A DNA stretch of 36,648 bases. Origin: Ruegeria sp. (GTDB lineage: Bacteria > Pseudomonadota > Alphaproteobacteria > Rhodobacterales > Rhodobacteraceae). Positions within the stretch are counted from its first letter, which is position 1; each line of letters opens with the position of its first letter. Both the position numbers and the translations under genes were made by a program. The notes under the pieces were generated by a model, which saw nothing but the letters and a program-made list of their open reading frames with translations, ran no database searches and was not told where the DNA came from. Shown piece after piece: positions 1-9,492 of the stretch. The stretch is taken from assembly GCF_028066395.1 (NCBI RefSeq), contig NZ_JALCBM010000044.1:3276-39923 (forward strand), given 5' to 3'.

Positions 1-367
1 CCTCCAGATGGCCAGCGTTCAGGTCATCCAGATCCTCCAACAGCATCTCGCTGTAGCCCTTGATCGCATTCATTGGTGTGCGCAGATCATGGCGCAGCCG
101 TTGTACGCCCTCATCGCCGTTCACTGTCAGTTTCACGGCCATCTCGGGGCTCAGAAGCTGATCGACCAGGACTTGCAGCTCGGTCGTTGCCTGGGAAATG
201 CGGCCCAGATCCGAGGTCGCCTCATCCAGCGTCAGGCGCCTGGCTTCGCTTTGAAGCAACTCGCAGAAATCGACGATGGCACTGACCGGAGAGATCAGGT
301 TTTGGCGCAAATTCGCCAGCCACACCGCCTGTACGTATTGTACCGCATTTTCCGCGCCATCACTCAC
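1..367 (-). CDS. Sensor histidine kinase, N-terminal part only (cut by window edge)
   Basis: The minus-strand frame from a GTG at 367 runs open to the window edge, giving about 122 residues. Near the end it carries a clear HisKA H-box, RLRHDLRTPMNAIKGYSEML, with the phospho-accepting His in HDLRTP. The roughly 90 residues before it look helical and match no sensor domain I recognise. The ATPase domain would lie outside the window. The start is forced: the in-frame codon two positions upstream is the TGA of the preceding kinase, and the ATG at 374 belongs to a frame that stops after four codons. With only 3 nt between stop and start, translation is probably coupled to the upstream hybrid kinase. 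The two proteins probably act in one phosphorelay, but that is inference. Confidence 0.8.
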   Translation of the reverse strand, partial: MSDGAENAVQYVQAVWLANLRQNLISPVSAIVDFCELLQSEARRLTLDEATSDLGRISQATTELQVLVDQLLSPEMAVKLTVNGDEGVQRLRHDLRTPMNAIKGYSEMLLEDLDDLNAGHLE

Positions 368-370
368 AGC

Positions 371-3300
371 TCATGTTTCCCCCGGGGACACAGGTCGGGC
401 AGCAGCCAGAACTTCGTTCAACTGGTTGAGGATCGCTTCGATTTCGTCCCCGTCCTTGCTGATCAGCGTTTCGACCGATCCGCTCAGCCGCATGCGGTCA
501 TCGTTTGACAGGGTTTTCGCGGTCACGACTATGACAGGTATACCCTTCCAGTCGGGGTTTTTCCTCATCCCCGCCAGAAACTCGAACCCGTCCATCTCAG
601 GCATCATGAGATCCAGAAGAATGACGTCCGGCACGGAATTGGACAGATGTTGAAGGGCATCCAGCCCGTTGATTGCCTGTTCAACCTGCCAACCTTCCTT
701 GCCCAGCACGCGACAGATCATTTCGCGCGTTGCGGCCTCGTCTTCGACGACCAGAGCCCGGGGGGTCGGCAGGGCCGGGCAATGTTCCCTCAAAGCGGTC
801 AAAAGTTCGACCGTGTCGATCGGCTTGCCCAGATATTCGCTGGCGCCAAGTGACAATCCCCGGGTGCGGTCTTCTGCAAATGTCAGCATGATGACCGGTA
901 TGTTTGCCAGGTCCGGATCGTCCTTCAGTTTCGACAAAACCGCCCAGCCATCAATCTCGGGCATGAACACATCCAGTGTGATGGCGTCAGGCCTGGTCTG
1001 TCGGGCCAGCTCCAATGAGTCCTCGGCCTTGGTCGAGGACAGAACCCTGTACCCTTCCCTGCGCAGCCGCCGCCCCAAAAGATCATGTACCGTCGGATCA
1101 TCATCAACCAATAAAACCAACGGCGCGTTTGGATCACTGTTTGGATCATCGTCAGAATATCCCGTGTCCCGCAGCAGGTCCGTTGACGGATCACGGCAGA
1201 CACTCGGAAGACGGATGGTAAAGGTCGACCCTTCGCCCAGCGCGCTGGAGCAGCGAATGTCGCCACCCAGTTGCTCGCAGAAAACCTTGGTGATCGACAA
1301 CCCCAAGCCGGTGCCGCCGTAATTGCGCGTGGTTGACGAATCCGCCTGAGTGAATGGGTCAAAGACCCTGTCGACCTGTTCAGACGACATGCCGATGCCC
1401 TGATCGACGACCGCAAATTCCAGTTGATCTGTCTCATCCACCCGGACGACAGACAGCGTGATCTTGGCATTTTCGGTGAATTTGCAAGCGTTGGACAGCA
1501 GGTTGAGCAGCGCCTGACGCACTTTGGTCAGATCGCAGATCATTTCCCCGACCTCTTCAGGGCACAGGATTTCCACGGCGTTGTTGTTCTTTTCGGCCAG
1601 CGGTAGCACCGTGGTTCCGACGTCTTTGACCATGTGAAAAACGTCAAAGGATTCCAGATTGAATTCCATCTTGCCGGCTTCGATTTTGGACAGGTCCAGA
1701 ATGTCGTTGATCAGCGCAAGCAGGTGTTTCCCGGCAGATTGAATCTTCCGCAGATCGCTTAGGTTTGCCTGATCATTCTGGTCGATGGCTTCCTCAAGCA
1801 TCAACTCGCTATACCCGATAATCGCATTTAGCGGCGTGCGGAGCTCATGGCTCATATTGGCAAGGAACGTGCTTTTGGTTTTGTTGGCTGCCTCAGCGAT
1901 GTCCCGTGCCACACGCAATTCGCTTTCAACCTGTTTTTGCGCGGTAATGTCCCGACCATAAATGTTCGCATAACCGGCCTCGGGAACCGGCCACAGCAGC
2001 AGCGAATAGATCCGACCACCGGCCTCATACTCGAAATCTTCCCGTTGATCCGCCTGCAAACCCTTGGCGACACGTTTGCGCCACCCCGTTCCCACACGGT
2101 CGCCAACCTTCAGTTGCAGCGCTTCAATCAAAGAAGCGCTTGCCTTGTTGGCGTAAATCAGGTCGCCCTGATCAGTGATACGCAGGACCGGGTTGGGGTT
2201 CTCTTCTGGAATACGCGCCAATTCACGCATTCGGTTTTCGGCCTGCTTTAACTGCGTGACGTCCCGTCCGTATAGGTTGACGTGTTTGGCATCAGGAACC
2301 GGCCAGAGCAGTAATGTGTAAACCATACCACCCGCATGACACTCAAAATCCTGCCGTTTGTTTTCCCGCAGGCCTTGTCTGACACGCGCCAGCCATTCTT
2401 CGGTGACATCCGCGCCGACTTTCAGATTCAGCGCTTTCAGCATCGGGCCGCTGGCTTTATTCGCAAAAAGCAGCTTTCCATCACTGCTGATGCACATCAC
2501 CGGATTGGGGTTCTCCTCCGGGATTTGGGCAAGCTCCGCATTGCGGGCTTCGACCTTTTTCAGTTCGGTGACATCGCTGTAGATTGCGACCGTCCCGTTA
2601 TCGCCGGTCTTGCGTTCGCTGATCTTGATCCAGCCCCCGGACGTCCGGCTTTGCATCTGGGTGCCTTCCGGATTGTCGTGACGTACAAGCCGTTGCGCCA
2701 GCCACTCTTCCTCACGTCCGACCGCATCCGAGATCACGTTGAGCGACAGAGCTTTCCGGACGACCTGTTCGAATGTCATGCCCGGTTTGACCAGATTTTC
2801 ATGCCCCGGGTACAGCATCCTTCGATACGTCTGGTTCGCCAGCACCAGGCGATCATCGGAATCGTAGAGGGCAAAACCTTCCGGGATCGTGTTTATCGCA
2901 TCAACGATCCGGTCCAGCGTCTGTTCCGGTGCTGCCTGTTCCACCTGACCGTCAAGCAAAGCCACAGCGCAGTGCGCCACAGCATGTTGCGCAAAATCAA
3001 TGTCGTTCTTGGTAAAACCCGCAGACTGGCTGGTGCGGAAGCTGATGGCACCCACAACCCCTCCAAGGCTCTTTACAGGCAGTGTCATCAGAGAGACCGG
3101 CGTTGCGGCTTCATCCGTGTTTTCGTCCGTCGGCATGTTACGAAACAATTGCAGGTCTCCACTCTGCAAAACCTCGCCAAGGGGGCCGTGGGGCACCGGG
3201 ATTTGAGTATCGCTCCAGACAACCCGGTCGCTTTGCGCGCCCTGAAAAGAGCCTTTCCAATAGAGTTTCCGGCCCTTATCGAGCTTCGCCAAGGTGCATT

Positions 3301-3454
3301 CGTCGAAATTCAGAGCATTTTTCAACCGGCTCAAGATTTCGGAAAGCAGCCGGTCCGGATCCGGCGTCTCAGCCGTCAGATGCACAATCTCTTTAAGCAG
3401 CGCCCAATGCGTTCTCTCCGGTACTGACACATGTTGACCGTCGAATCTGTTCAT
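371..3454 (-). CDS. Hybrid sensor histidine kinase/response regulator (GAF-PAS-PAS-PAS-HisKA-HATPase-REC-REC)
   Basis: This 1027-residue protein has no membrane segment or signal peptide, so it is probably a cytosolic sensor. In order it has a GAF-like domain (about 30-170), a PAS domain (about 183-300), two near-identical PAS repeats (about 309-403 and 413-507), HisKA with H536 in [10 protein letters not shown], and an HATPase with N-box LLSNACKF (about 652), G1 box DQGIGM and G2 box GGTGLGLS. Two receiver domains follow, with phosphorylatable Asp at about 828 (TLDVFMP) and 948 (LLDLMMP). The second ends in an ISKDG motif containing the conserved Lys. The ATG at 3454 is preceded by GGAGAG. 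No DNA-binding output domain is present, so phosphate must pass on, possibly to or from the kinase that follows directly. The signal sensed is unknown. Confidence 0.93.
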   Translation of the reverse strand: MNRFDGQHVSVPERTHWALLKEIVHLTAETPDPDRLLSEILSRLKNALNFDECTLAKLDKGRKLYWKGSFQGAQSDRVVWSDTQIPVPHGPLGEVLQSGDLQLFRNMPTDENTDEAATPVSLMTLPVKSLGGVVGAISFRTSQSAGFTKNDIDFAQHAVAHCAVALLDGQVEQAAPEQTLDRIVDAINTIPEGFALYDSDDRLVLANQTYRRMLYPGHENLVKPGMTFEQVVRKALSLNVISDAVGREEEWLAQRLVRHDNPEGTQMQSRTSGGWIKISERKTGDNGTVAIYSDVTELKKVEARNAELAQIPEENPNPVMCISSDGKLLFANKASGPMLKALNLKVGADVTEEWLARVRQGLRENKRQDFECHAGGMVYTLLLWPVPDAKHVNLYGRDVTQLKQAENRMRELARIPEENPNPVLRITDQGDLIYANKASASLIEALQLKVGDRVGTGWRKRVAKGLQADQREDFEYEAGGRIYSLLLWPVPEAGYANIYGRDITAQKQVESELRVARDIAEAANKTKSTFLANMSHELRTPLNAIIGYSELMLEEAIDQNDQANLSDLRKIQSAGKHLLALINDILDLSKIEAGKMEFNLESFDVFHMVKDVGTTVLPLAEKNNNAVEILCPEEVGEMICDLTKVRQALLNLLSNACKFTENAKITLSVVRVDETDQLEFAVVDQGIGMSSEQVDRVFDPFTQADSSTTRNYGGTGLGLSITKVFCEQLGGDIRCSSALGEGSTFTIRLPSVCRDPSTDLLRDTGYSDDDPNSDPNAPLVLLVDDDPTVHDLLGRRLRREGYRVLSSTKAEDSLELARQTRPDAITLDVFMPEIDGWAVLSKLKDDPDLANIPVIMLTFAEDRTRGLSLGASEYLGKPIDTVELLTALREHCPALPTPRALVVEDEAATREMICRVLGKEGWQVEQAINGLDALQHLSNSVPDVILLDLMMPEMDGFEFLAGMRKNPDWKGIPVIVVTAKTLSNDDRMRLSGSVETLISKDGDEIEAILNQLNEVLAAARPVSPGET

Positions 3455-3770
3455 TTACGCGCTCTCCAATTGGCGAGGCCAGAAAGTCCATGAAACAATG
3501 TCGCCAGGTTTCCCGACCTTTCAGCAGTTGAAAGGAAATGCAGTAGCAAAACAAGGCTGTTTCAACCCATCTATGTGTGCCAGTGGGTTGATACTGACCC
3601 AGCCCGATGATCCGGGTTGTTTAGATGCGGCCAATGTCTGCAAAGTGGCCTTCCGGCCAGAGAACTTTGAGAAAGCGCCCGGTTTGCGGCAATTAGAATG
3701 GCCTAAGTATAAGCGTCTCAGGTAGGCTTCTGACGGGAACGCGTTGCGAAACTTAAAAACCGCACCGCGG

Positions 3771-3911
3771 ATGTTGCAGTCGCAGAGAAAGCCACCTGTT
3801 CGCGTTCGCCCATTCCAGTCTCATAGCATTCTCTACAAGATCGAAGATGAAGACATCCTAATCATCCGCGTTCGGCATGCATATGAAGATTGGGAGGGCA
3901 ATCCGGTTTGA
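3771..3911 (+). pseudogene. ParE/RelE-type toxin, C-terminal fragment
   Basis: A 46-codon frame ends in a segment typical of the ParE/RelE fold: FQSHSILYKIEDED, then ILIIRVRHAYEDW (last beta strands and terminal helix). Full-length ParE toxins are about 90-100 residues, and the N-terminal half is not found in any frame upstream. No ParD-like antitoxin gene lies next to it. This looks like the tail of a decayed toxin gene. The family call rests on pattern recognition of a short segment. The rest of the 3455-4010 spacer holds nothing else I can name. Confidence 0.5.
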
Positions 3912-4010
3912 TGGCTGAAGCATATTCAGCCACCACCAAAAACGACCTAGCGACGACAAACCCTAAAGGTTATATGCGCAACTGTGCATACATCCCTAGG
4001 GAGAATCAAT

Positions 4011-4493
4011 TTGTTAGATGCTTTGAATTTTGTAGCAACTTCGGCCTTGGCGATTGCAGCGGTCATTGTTGCGTTTCGTGCCAATGAAATCGCTGGACGG
4101 TCTGTACGTGTCGAAGCCGACAAACTCGTTCTTGAATGGGCGCAACGCTGTCTGCACTGCCTGTCGAATGCTTCATCATTGCGCTTAATTGGTGACGGGC
4201 AAATTGAAGATGATGAATTTCGGGAACAACGCCGTTCTCTCCGTGCCCAGCTTTTTGCCTTGAAAGAGGAAGGAGCGCTCTTTTTCCACAAAGGTCAAGG
4301 CGAGGTTCTTGAGCCTGCCCTTGCTGCGCTTGACGCCATCACCAAATGCATGGATGGGCGGCGTTTTGAACCACCAAAACCTGATGATTATGAAGCCGTA
4401 CGCAAGGCGCAGAATTTGGAAATACGCAACCAAACAAGGGCGTTTATTCAGTCGGTACAGGCGCGCGTTGGCAATGAATGGCTAACGGATTGA
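4011..4493 (+). CDS. Small membrane-anchored hypothetical protein
   Basis: The product is about 160 residues. An N-terminal hydrophobic helix (about residues 4-22, NFVATSALAIAAVIVAF) is followed by a charged, probably helical region. I do not recognise a family. The pattern of one N-terminal anchor plus a helical cytosolic body is common in short phage- or island-type hypothetical proteins. I chose the TTG at 4011 because AGGGAG lies 7 nt upstream. The in-frame ATG at 3984 has no ribosome binding site and would put polar residues before the helix. No operon partner is obvious, although the DUF1737 gene follows 106 nt later on the same strand. Confidence 0.55.
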   Translation: MLDALNFVATSALAIAAVIVAFRANEIAGRSVRVEADKLVLEWAQRCLHCLSNASSLRLIGDGQIEDDEFREQRRSLRAQLFALKEEGALFFHKGQGEVLEPALAALDAITKCMDGRRFEPPKPDDYEAVRKAQNLEIRNQTRAFIQSVQARVGNEWLTD

Positions 4494-4599
4494 AACCTTT
4501 AAGATTTCATTTCAATCCACACAGGTACAAAGCCAATTCACTATACCCTGAGACAGTTACGCCGACGTTTTTATCCACAAAAAACAAGAGATTTTGGAC

Positions 4600-4806
4600 A
4601 TGGAAGCATATCGCTACATTACTGGACCCGATGATGCGGATTTCTGCTACAGGACAACTGAGTTGCTCAATCAAGGCTGGGAACTAGCTGGCCCGGCCAC
4701 CCTGACCTTCGACTCAGAGCGGAAGCGGGAAATCTGTGGACAAACACTTGTCAAAAAAGCGCCAGATACTGAATATTCATCGGAGATTGACCTGAATACC
4801 CTGTGA
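4600..4806 (+). CDS. DUF1737 domain small protein
   Basis: The product is about 68 residues. It starts MEAYRYITGPDDADFCYR and continues with GWELAGPATLTFD and ICGQTLVKK, the signature of DUF1737, a short family of unknown function common in Alphaproteobacteria. The whole protein is the domain. The ATG at 4600 has AAGAG about 9 nt upstream. A TTG two codons earlier (4594) is a weaker alternative. Role unknown. Confidence 0.75.
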   Translation: MEAYRYITGPDDADFCYRTTELLNQGWELAGPATLTFDSERKREICGQTLVKKAPDTEYSSEIDLNTL

Positions 4807-5091
4807 GAGGGCAAGCTAAAGCCGGCACCCGATCTCTTTGCTACGACTTCGCATTCGCTGCCGGCTTTGGTCTCGCACCTCATTCTTCTGCCTGCGTATA
4901 TACTGAACCAGATCATGGATCATGATCTTGCGATCATCCTTGTGCTTGGTGTGCATCGCCTTGATCCGCTTTTGCAAACCCTGCCGATACCGCATCTGTT
5001 GCACTCAAGCCGGTTGCACTGCTCTTGATCACGCTGGGGATCGCGTCGTTGGTCTTGGTTTTGGCCTGACCTTGGCGCTTCAGGATTGAAA
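4807..5091. other. Spacer with no recognised gene
   Basis: This stretch lies between the DUF1737 stop and the stop of the transglutaminase-like gene on the other strand. Short open frames exist on the minus strand (for example 4816-5004, rich in Arg and Lys), but none resembles a known family or has a convincing start. No terminator-type hairpin with a T tract was seen. Confidence 0.5.
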
Positions 5092-7677
5092 TCATAGAAC
5101 CGGCTCAAGACTGGCAAAAATGATCATCACCCAAAAGGGAAGGAACAGCCCCAAAATTGCAAGGGCGGGCCAGCCAAACCTTGAGTTTTTGCGGGTGATT
5201 TCCGGGTACGTCGTATTTAATTTGTTGACCTGCGCAACGACAGGTAGCCACGCCAACAATGTCACGCATGAAATCAGAAACAACCAATCAAATTCATCGG
5301 CTTCCAACTCATCCCCAAACCAAGAGAGGATGTCGCCGACCAAAAGGATCGCCGCAAGCAATACCGCCGCACGTTGAAACCAATTGTTTCCCTGGGTCGT
5401 CCGGGCCATGCGCGTAAAGAGATCGAAGTTGGTAATCGGGCTGAACAACGCTCGCCAAAATGGCAATACCGGTTGCGCGTCTACATCTCGGACCCACTGC
5501 CAGTTCTTGAAGCACCAGAAAACCGGATAGATGCCTATCGTCCCGATTGTCATTACGACGAATTTTGTGAGTGAGATCGGATGATAGACCTGATATTCGC
5601 GCCAGGCGATGTCCCGGTTTCTTAGCAGAATGGCACCAATCAACGACACAAGTGCCGCGAGAGCGAAATAGGCAAAAACACCAAATGTGTTGTCCTCGAA
5701 CCCCCCGACCCATTCTTCGTAACCTCCCGGCGCAGGTAAGGGATTGATCGTAAGGGCAACCTGGGTGTCGTTCCGGGCATTTTTGATGGCGCCCATGGTT
5801 GCGCCAAAATCATCTGCCTCGATCCGGTCGGATTTTGATATATAGGTGACCTCTTTAGTATAGATATCATCCACAAACCGATCGGTTCGGCGATATTCAA
5901 AAGCGGGCTGATCAATGCTTTCCTGTGCGTTGTTGATTTCCCAGGTGTCGTCCAGAATAAACCGCATGGATTGCCTGGTACGCACCGGATGCGACAGTGA
6001 ATAGGGCATGGTGCGGGATGCGCCTATGAACTTAGGCATGTCGTGCAGTAGGTCACCGGTATCTGCATAAAAATCTAGTGCCCCTGGAGTGTCACCCTCA
6101 CTCCAAGCATCAGGAATTCGGTACCGGCCGGTAATCACAACTTCAGCGGTGGTTTCGTTGATATCAAGCTGCAGATCGGAAATAGCCTCGGTCTGTGGCC
6201 GGAGGTTCTGATAATATTCAAGAAAAGACTTGTTGACCGCCGCGGCACCAGCCTGCTTGTACCAGGACAACATGCTGTCTGCAGATCCCATCCGATATCT
6301 GGAAACGCTGGTCAGTAAGACCGCGTCAGGGTCAGACACAACGTCATAGCTGTCAGTGAAGTCCCTGTAGAATTCAGGCTCGGGTGCTTTGATGGTGACG
6401 ATACCAGGGCCATCAGCGGCAACGACAAGACCCTTTCCAAAATTGGCCTGTTGAAGGTGATCCAGATCGCCAAGCTGAACCCCACGCGTGGGATCAAGAT
6501 AATAGGTTGTTCCTGCAATCGTGGCCGAGACAATGACGTGATCAAATGCACTATGCGACGGCGGGAAAATTTCCACGTCCCCTCTGATGTCAAAATCGAC
6601 CAGCACCGGCGTCGCCTGGATATCCAGTTCGGCCAATAGAGCCGTCAGCAGTACGACCATATCTTTACAGTCGCCGAACCGGTTGCGCAGAACCTGATCT
6701 GGCAGGCGCGGAACAAAACCGCCCGGCCCGATTTCTATGCCCAGATAACGGATTTCGCGTTGCACAAAATCCAACGCAGCCCGAAGCCGTTCTTTGTCGG
6801 AGACATGGTTTGCCCGGATATCGGAAGCGATCTGCTGCAACTCGGCGGATCGTACTTTGCTGACATCATAATATGGTGCGAAATGCGCACCCACCGATTT
6901 CCAGCTATCATAGCTGCTAAGGTAGGTTGTGGGATAGGCAACATAGGATTCAGGCAGGTTTCCATCGACCTCTATACCTGGAATGTTCTGACCGGTCCAA
7001 AGGTACTCGGTTTCATTCCCGAGATCCGAGATTGCGGGATTTGGAGGTTCTCCAAACGATCTGAACTGTACATCGGTTCCGGCGGGGATCACCACACGCT
7101 TGTATTGAGACTGTACCGGCACCCCATATTGTAGCTGGATGCGGCCAGAGAAGTTTGATCCAAGCGCTGGGTTCCGGCCGTGGATTGAATAGGAATAGTC
7201 CAGTATGTCGCCCACGCGCACGTCGGGAACCAGATAAGCCAGCACCAGTTCACCGTTGTAAATCAGCTTTTCGCGATCAACTTCGGCGCGGTACATGTCG
7301 AAGAGCGATGGGTCCAGAATATCTGTGACCACACCGTCGCGAACGCGGTGCAGGTGATGAAACGAAACAACCTGGTAGCTGGGATCGAACGTGATTGAGA
7401 GGGAAGAGTTCTCTTCAACTGCACCAGGGGTCAGCAATTGCTCGGCGTAGTGCAGAAAAAGGTTGGTATCGGCTTCGCCATACCTGATTTGATTGTCAAC
7501 CAGCAGGTGGCTGATCTCGCGATCTTGGGCCAATGGAAACTCAGCCTTTGGGCGGTCGACCGGATTGACCCAAGGCGCCGGGGGTTCGATGGTCAGATAG
7601 CGTGTGATCTCTTGCGCTGAGGCGAATGACAAACAGAAAAATGTCAGAATAAAAGCAAGAATGCATGCAGCGCGCAA
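5092..7677 (-). CDS. DUF3857 and transglutaminase-like domain protein with C-terminal membrane region
   Basis: This 861-residue exported protein begins with a signal peptide (about residues 1-21, ending SFASA). A DUF3857 domain (about 50-240) is followed by a transglutaminase-like core with a plausible catalytic triad: Cys337 in FGDCKDM, His380 in FDHV and Asp395 in LDPTRG. After a beta-rich region, the last 200 residues contain several hydrophobic helices starting near residue 670. They include a segment around YHPISLTKFVVMTIGTIGIYP that resembles DUF4234-type membrane modules. The N-terminal part should be periplasmic, anchored by the C-terminal helices. Proteins of this architecture are often annotated as transglutaminases, but their substrate is not established. 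It stands alone: no neighbour on the same strand lies within 400 nt. Confidence 0.85.
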   Translation of the reverse strand: MRAACILAFILTFFCLSFASAQEITRYLTIEPPAPWVNPVDRPKAEFPLAQDREISHLLVDNQIRYGEADTNLFLHYAEQLLTPGAVEENSSLSITFDPSYQVVSFHHLHRVRDGVVTDILDPSLFDMYRAEVDREKLIYNGELVLAYLVPDVRVGDILDYSYSIHGRNPALGSNFSGRIQLQYGVPVQSQYKRVVIPAGTDVQFRSFGEPPNPAISDLGNETEYLWTGQNIPGIEVDGNLPESYVAYPTTYLSSYDSWKSVGAHFAPYYDVSKVRSAELQQIASDIRANHVSDKERLRAALDFVQREIRYLGIEIGPGGFVPRLPDQVLRNRFGDCKDMVVLLTALLAELDIQATPVLVDFDIRGDVEIFPPSHSAFDHVIVSATIAGTTYYLDPTRGVQLGDLDHLQQANFGKGLVVAADGPGIVTIKAPEPEFYRDFTDSYDVVSDPDAVLLTSVSRYRMGSADSMLSWYKQAGAAAVNKSFLEYYQNLRPQTEAISDLQLDINETTAEVVITGRYRIPDAWSEGDTPGALDFYADTGDLLHDMPKFIGASRTMPYSLSHPVRTRQSMRFILDDTWEINNAQESIDQPAFEYRRTDRFVDDIYTKEVTYISKSDRIEADDFGATMGAIKNARNDTQVALTINPLPAPGGYEEWVGGFEDNTFGVFAYFALAALVSLIGAILLRNRDIAWREYQVYHPISLTKFVVMTIGTIGIYPVFWCFKNWQWVRDVDAQPVLPFWRALFSPITNFDLFTRMARTTQGNNWFQRAAVLLAAILLVGDILSWFGDELEADEFDWLFLISCVTLLAWLPVVAQVNKLNTTYPEITRKNSRFGWPALAILGLFLPFWVMIIFASLEPVL

Positions 7678-7987
7678 AGGAATACCCTCATATTATCAAT
7701 ACTATGGCGATAGCAGTTAGAAACGAGCCAATCAAACTGGCGCCTTGGGTTTGATAGAACCGGATTGCTGCATGTGGCGAAATTGCCAACGCTTCAGCTG
7801 GCGGATCCAATCGGGCACTGCCAGAATAGATGTTTGCCACAAGTGGGGCCTGAAGGTTGTTCTGGCGTGATGGAGGAAGTTTTGTGTCGTGGGTGGTATA
7901 GCTTGTGCGACAGAGAGAATTCAGATCACGTAAAACCAATGGTTACGCTGGGCACAGGCCGGTCATTTTCCGCGGGTCCAGTCTGCA

Positions 7988-7999
7988 CCGTAGCTACGG
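7988..7999. repeat. Perfect 12-bp palindrome inside a longer imperfect dyad
   Basis: CCGTAGCTACGG is a perfect palindrome. Outside it, GTCC at 7970 pairs with GGAC at 8007, giving an interrupted dyad of about 40 bp. It could be a regulator site or a folded RNA element. Its position some 310 bp upstream of the nearest start makes a role uncertain. Confidence 0.3.
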
Positions 8000-8064
8000 C
8001 GCGACCGGACTCTAAATTTTTGGAATGGGGATGAATTCTCATTCCCGCGCATGGCAGGTAATTG

Positions 8065-8085
8065 AGCACTCATAGATTGAGTGCT
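8065..8085. terminator. Hairpin downstream of the MmgE/PrpD operon
   Basis: The 8-bp stem AGCACTCA/TGAGTGCT has a 5-nt loop and lies about 40 nt past the stop of the minus-strand operon. There is no good T tract in the minus direction and only TTT on the plus side. It may be a weak or bidirectional transcription end or an mRNA 3' stabiliser. Confidence 0.4.
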
Positions 8086-8126
8086 TTCCCTGTCTATGAA
8101 ATCCATTCAATTCGTGCAGCCGAACG

Positions 8127-9479
8127 TCACGACGAGGTTTGCTTCATCAAAATCTTGGCGGGGAAATCCTCGTAGCTGAGCTGCGCCATCATCGAGCGCA
8201 GGTCGCCACCATTCGGAAGGGCTTCGATATTTGTCAGCAACGCATGCGCCTTGTCTGTTCCCATGACCGGTTCGGTGAGGCGCAGGAACTTTTCCCGGAT
8301 CACCGCGTGACCGACACGAGCCTCGGGGTCGCCTTGCGCTTCGGTGATGTCCGATGTCAGGGTTCGGCCATCGGCCAGCCCGATATGGGCCTGCGCGAAA
8401 CGGCGGGCGGGGAAGGCGGCGTTGAACGCATCGGTTTCCTCGATCTCGACCATCCGGGCAAGGCGCAGGATAGCAGGATTGCCAAGGCCGGGCTCCATGA
8501 CCTCATCCACTCCGATCGTACCGGCCACCAAAGCGGCACCAACCGAGAAGGGCAACGAATACTGTGCCTGTTCGGTCGTGGTTGGGATCGCGTTCAGGCG
8601 CTTGGCCTCGTGGAAGCTTTCGATCTGGATCGAGGTGATGTCGCTGGCGTTGAATTCATGGGCGCGGTGCAGCGCCATGACCGCCTCGGCGGCGGGTTGG
8701 GCCCAGCGGCACACCGGGTAGAGCTTGATATACTGGTCCTGAATGTACCAACTCTGTCCGATATCCCCCCAGATGTCCGACAGGTCCTCTGCCTCCACGG
8801 AAATCGCAGGTGCTCCGGTAAAGCCGTCACGCGCGAGATAGGCCGCCGAGACACCCGCCATCGCGCCCCAGCCCGATCCATCCTTGACCATCGTTGGGGC
8901 ATCGATGGTGCGCATCATCTGGCTGCGGGGGCCGTGATATTCTGCGATCCCCAGCGCCTCGCGCGTCCGGGCCGTGTCCAGACCCAGAATGCGCGCGCCC
9001 ATGGCGGCGGCGGCCAGGGCGACCCAGGCGCCCGAGGTGTGATAGTCGCAGGCGCTGCGATGCAGGGCGATGCCCGCACGGGTGCCGATTTCATAGCCGA
9101 TAGTGACGAGGGTCAGGAACTCGCGGGCATCCGTGAGCCCTTCGGCCTGTGCCATTGCAATGACTGCTGGGATGACGCCGCAACCCACATGGCCCTTGGT
9201 CAGTTTGTGCCCGTCATGGGCATCCAGCGCGTCGATGGTCATGCCATTGGCCAGTGCTGCGCCCGCCGCGCTGGCTGTTTTACCCGTCGGCCAGATTTGC
9301 GCCGCCTGCCCCCCGAACATGACCTGCGCATGGGCCTGAATGATCCGGGACAAATCGGTTTGTACCGCACTCATCCCGACGCCGAGCGTATCCACCAGGG
9401 CCCGGACGGCGTCCTGCACCACAGGCTGGGGCAGGTCCTCGTAGGTCGTGTTCAGGATGAAAGGGATAACGTCGGTCAT
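8127..9479 (-). CDS. MmgE/PrpD family protein
   Basis: The product is about 450 residues and belongs to the MmgE/PrpD family, which includes 2-methylcitrate dehydratase and cis-aconitate decarboxylase. Recognisable features are the N-terminal helical segment with DAVRALVDTLGVG, the family core around ALANGMTIDALDAHDGHK (an Asp-Ala-His-Asp stretch near the active site), and a C-terminal alpha/beta lid. I chose the ATG at 9479 because GAGGGG lies 4 nt before it. The open frame extends further upstream but only over the end of the previous gene. It starts 13 nt after the threonine-aldolase-like stop, so it is the last gene of that operon. Family members outside methylcitrate metabolism have varied, often unproven substrates, so I leave the reaction open. 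Confidence 0.88.
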   Translation of the reverse strand: MTDVIPFILNTTYEDLPQPVVQDAVRALVDTLGVGMSAVQTDLSRIIQAHAQVMFGGQAAQIWPTGKTASAAGAALANGMTIDALDAHDGHKLTKGHVGCGVIPAVIAMAQAEGLTDAREFLTLVTIGYEIGTRAGIALHRSACDYHTSGAWVALAAAAMGARILGLDTARTREALGIAEYHGPRSQMMRTIDAPTMVKDGSGWGAMAGVSAAYLARDGFTGAPAISVEAEDLSDIWGDIGQSWYIQDQYIKLYPVCRWAQPAAEAVMALHRAHEFNASDITSIQIESFHEAKRLNAIPTTTEQAQYSLPFSVGAALVAGTIGVDEVMEPGLGNPAILRLARMVEIEETDAFNAAFPARRFAQAHIGLADGRTLTSDITEAQGDPEARVGHAVIREKFLRLTEPVMGTDKAHALLTNIEALPNGGDLRSMMAQLSYEDFPAKILMKQTSS

Positions 9480-9492
9480 CTGGCCCCTCGTG

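Larger units (their letters stand above)
7678..8126. other. Spacer upstream of the transglutaminase-like gene
   Basis: This 449-nt spacer lies between the start of the DUF3857 gene and the stop of the MmgE/PrpD gene. Open frames on both strands here are short, overlap each other antisense and lack family resemblance, so I call no gene. It contains a palindrome at 7988-7999 and a hairpin at 8065-8085, listed separately. The promoter for the minus-strand DUF3857 gene should lie near 7690-7760. Confidence 0.5.

Noticed and set aside
3498-3725. 75-codon plus-strand frame upstream of the ParE fragment
   Set aside because: Composition is not gene-like and it does not resemble the missing N-terminal half of ParE.
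4816-5117. Short Arg/Lys-rich minus-strand frames after the DUF1737 gene
   Set aside because: Overlapping frames with no convincing start, no family resemblance and no conserved-looking motif.
7688-8034. Two antisense frames in the spacer before the DUF3857 gene
   Set aside because: They overlap each other, match nothing known, and one covers the likely promoter of the DUF3857 gene.
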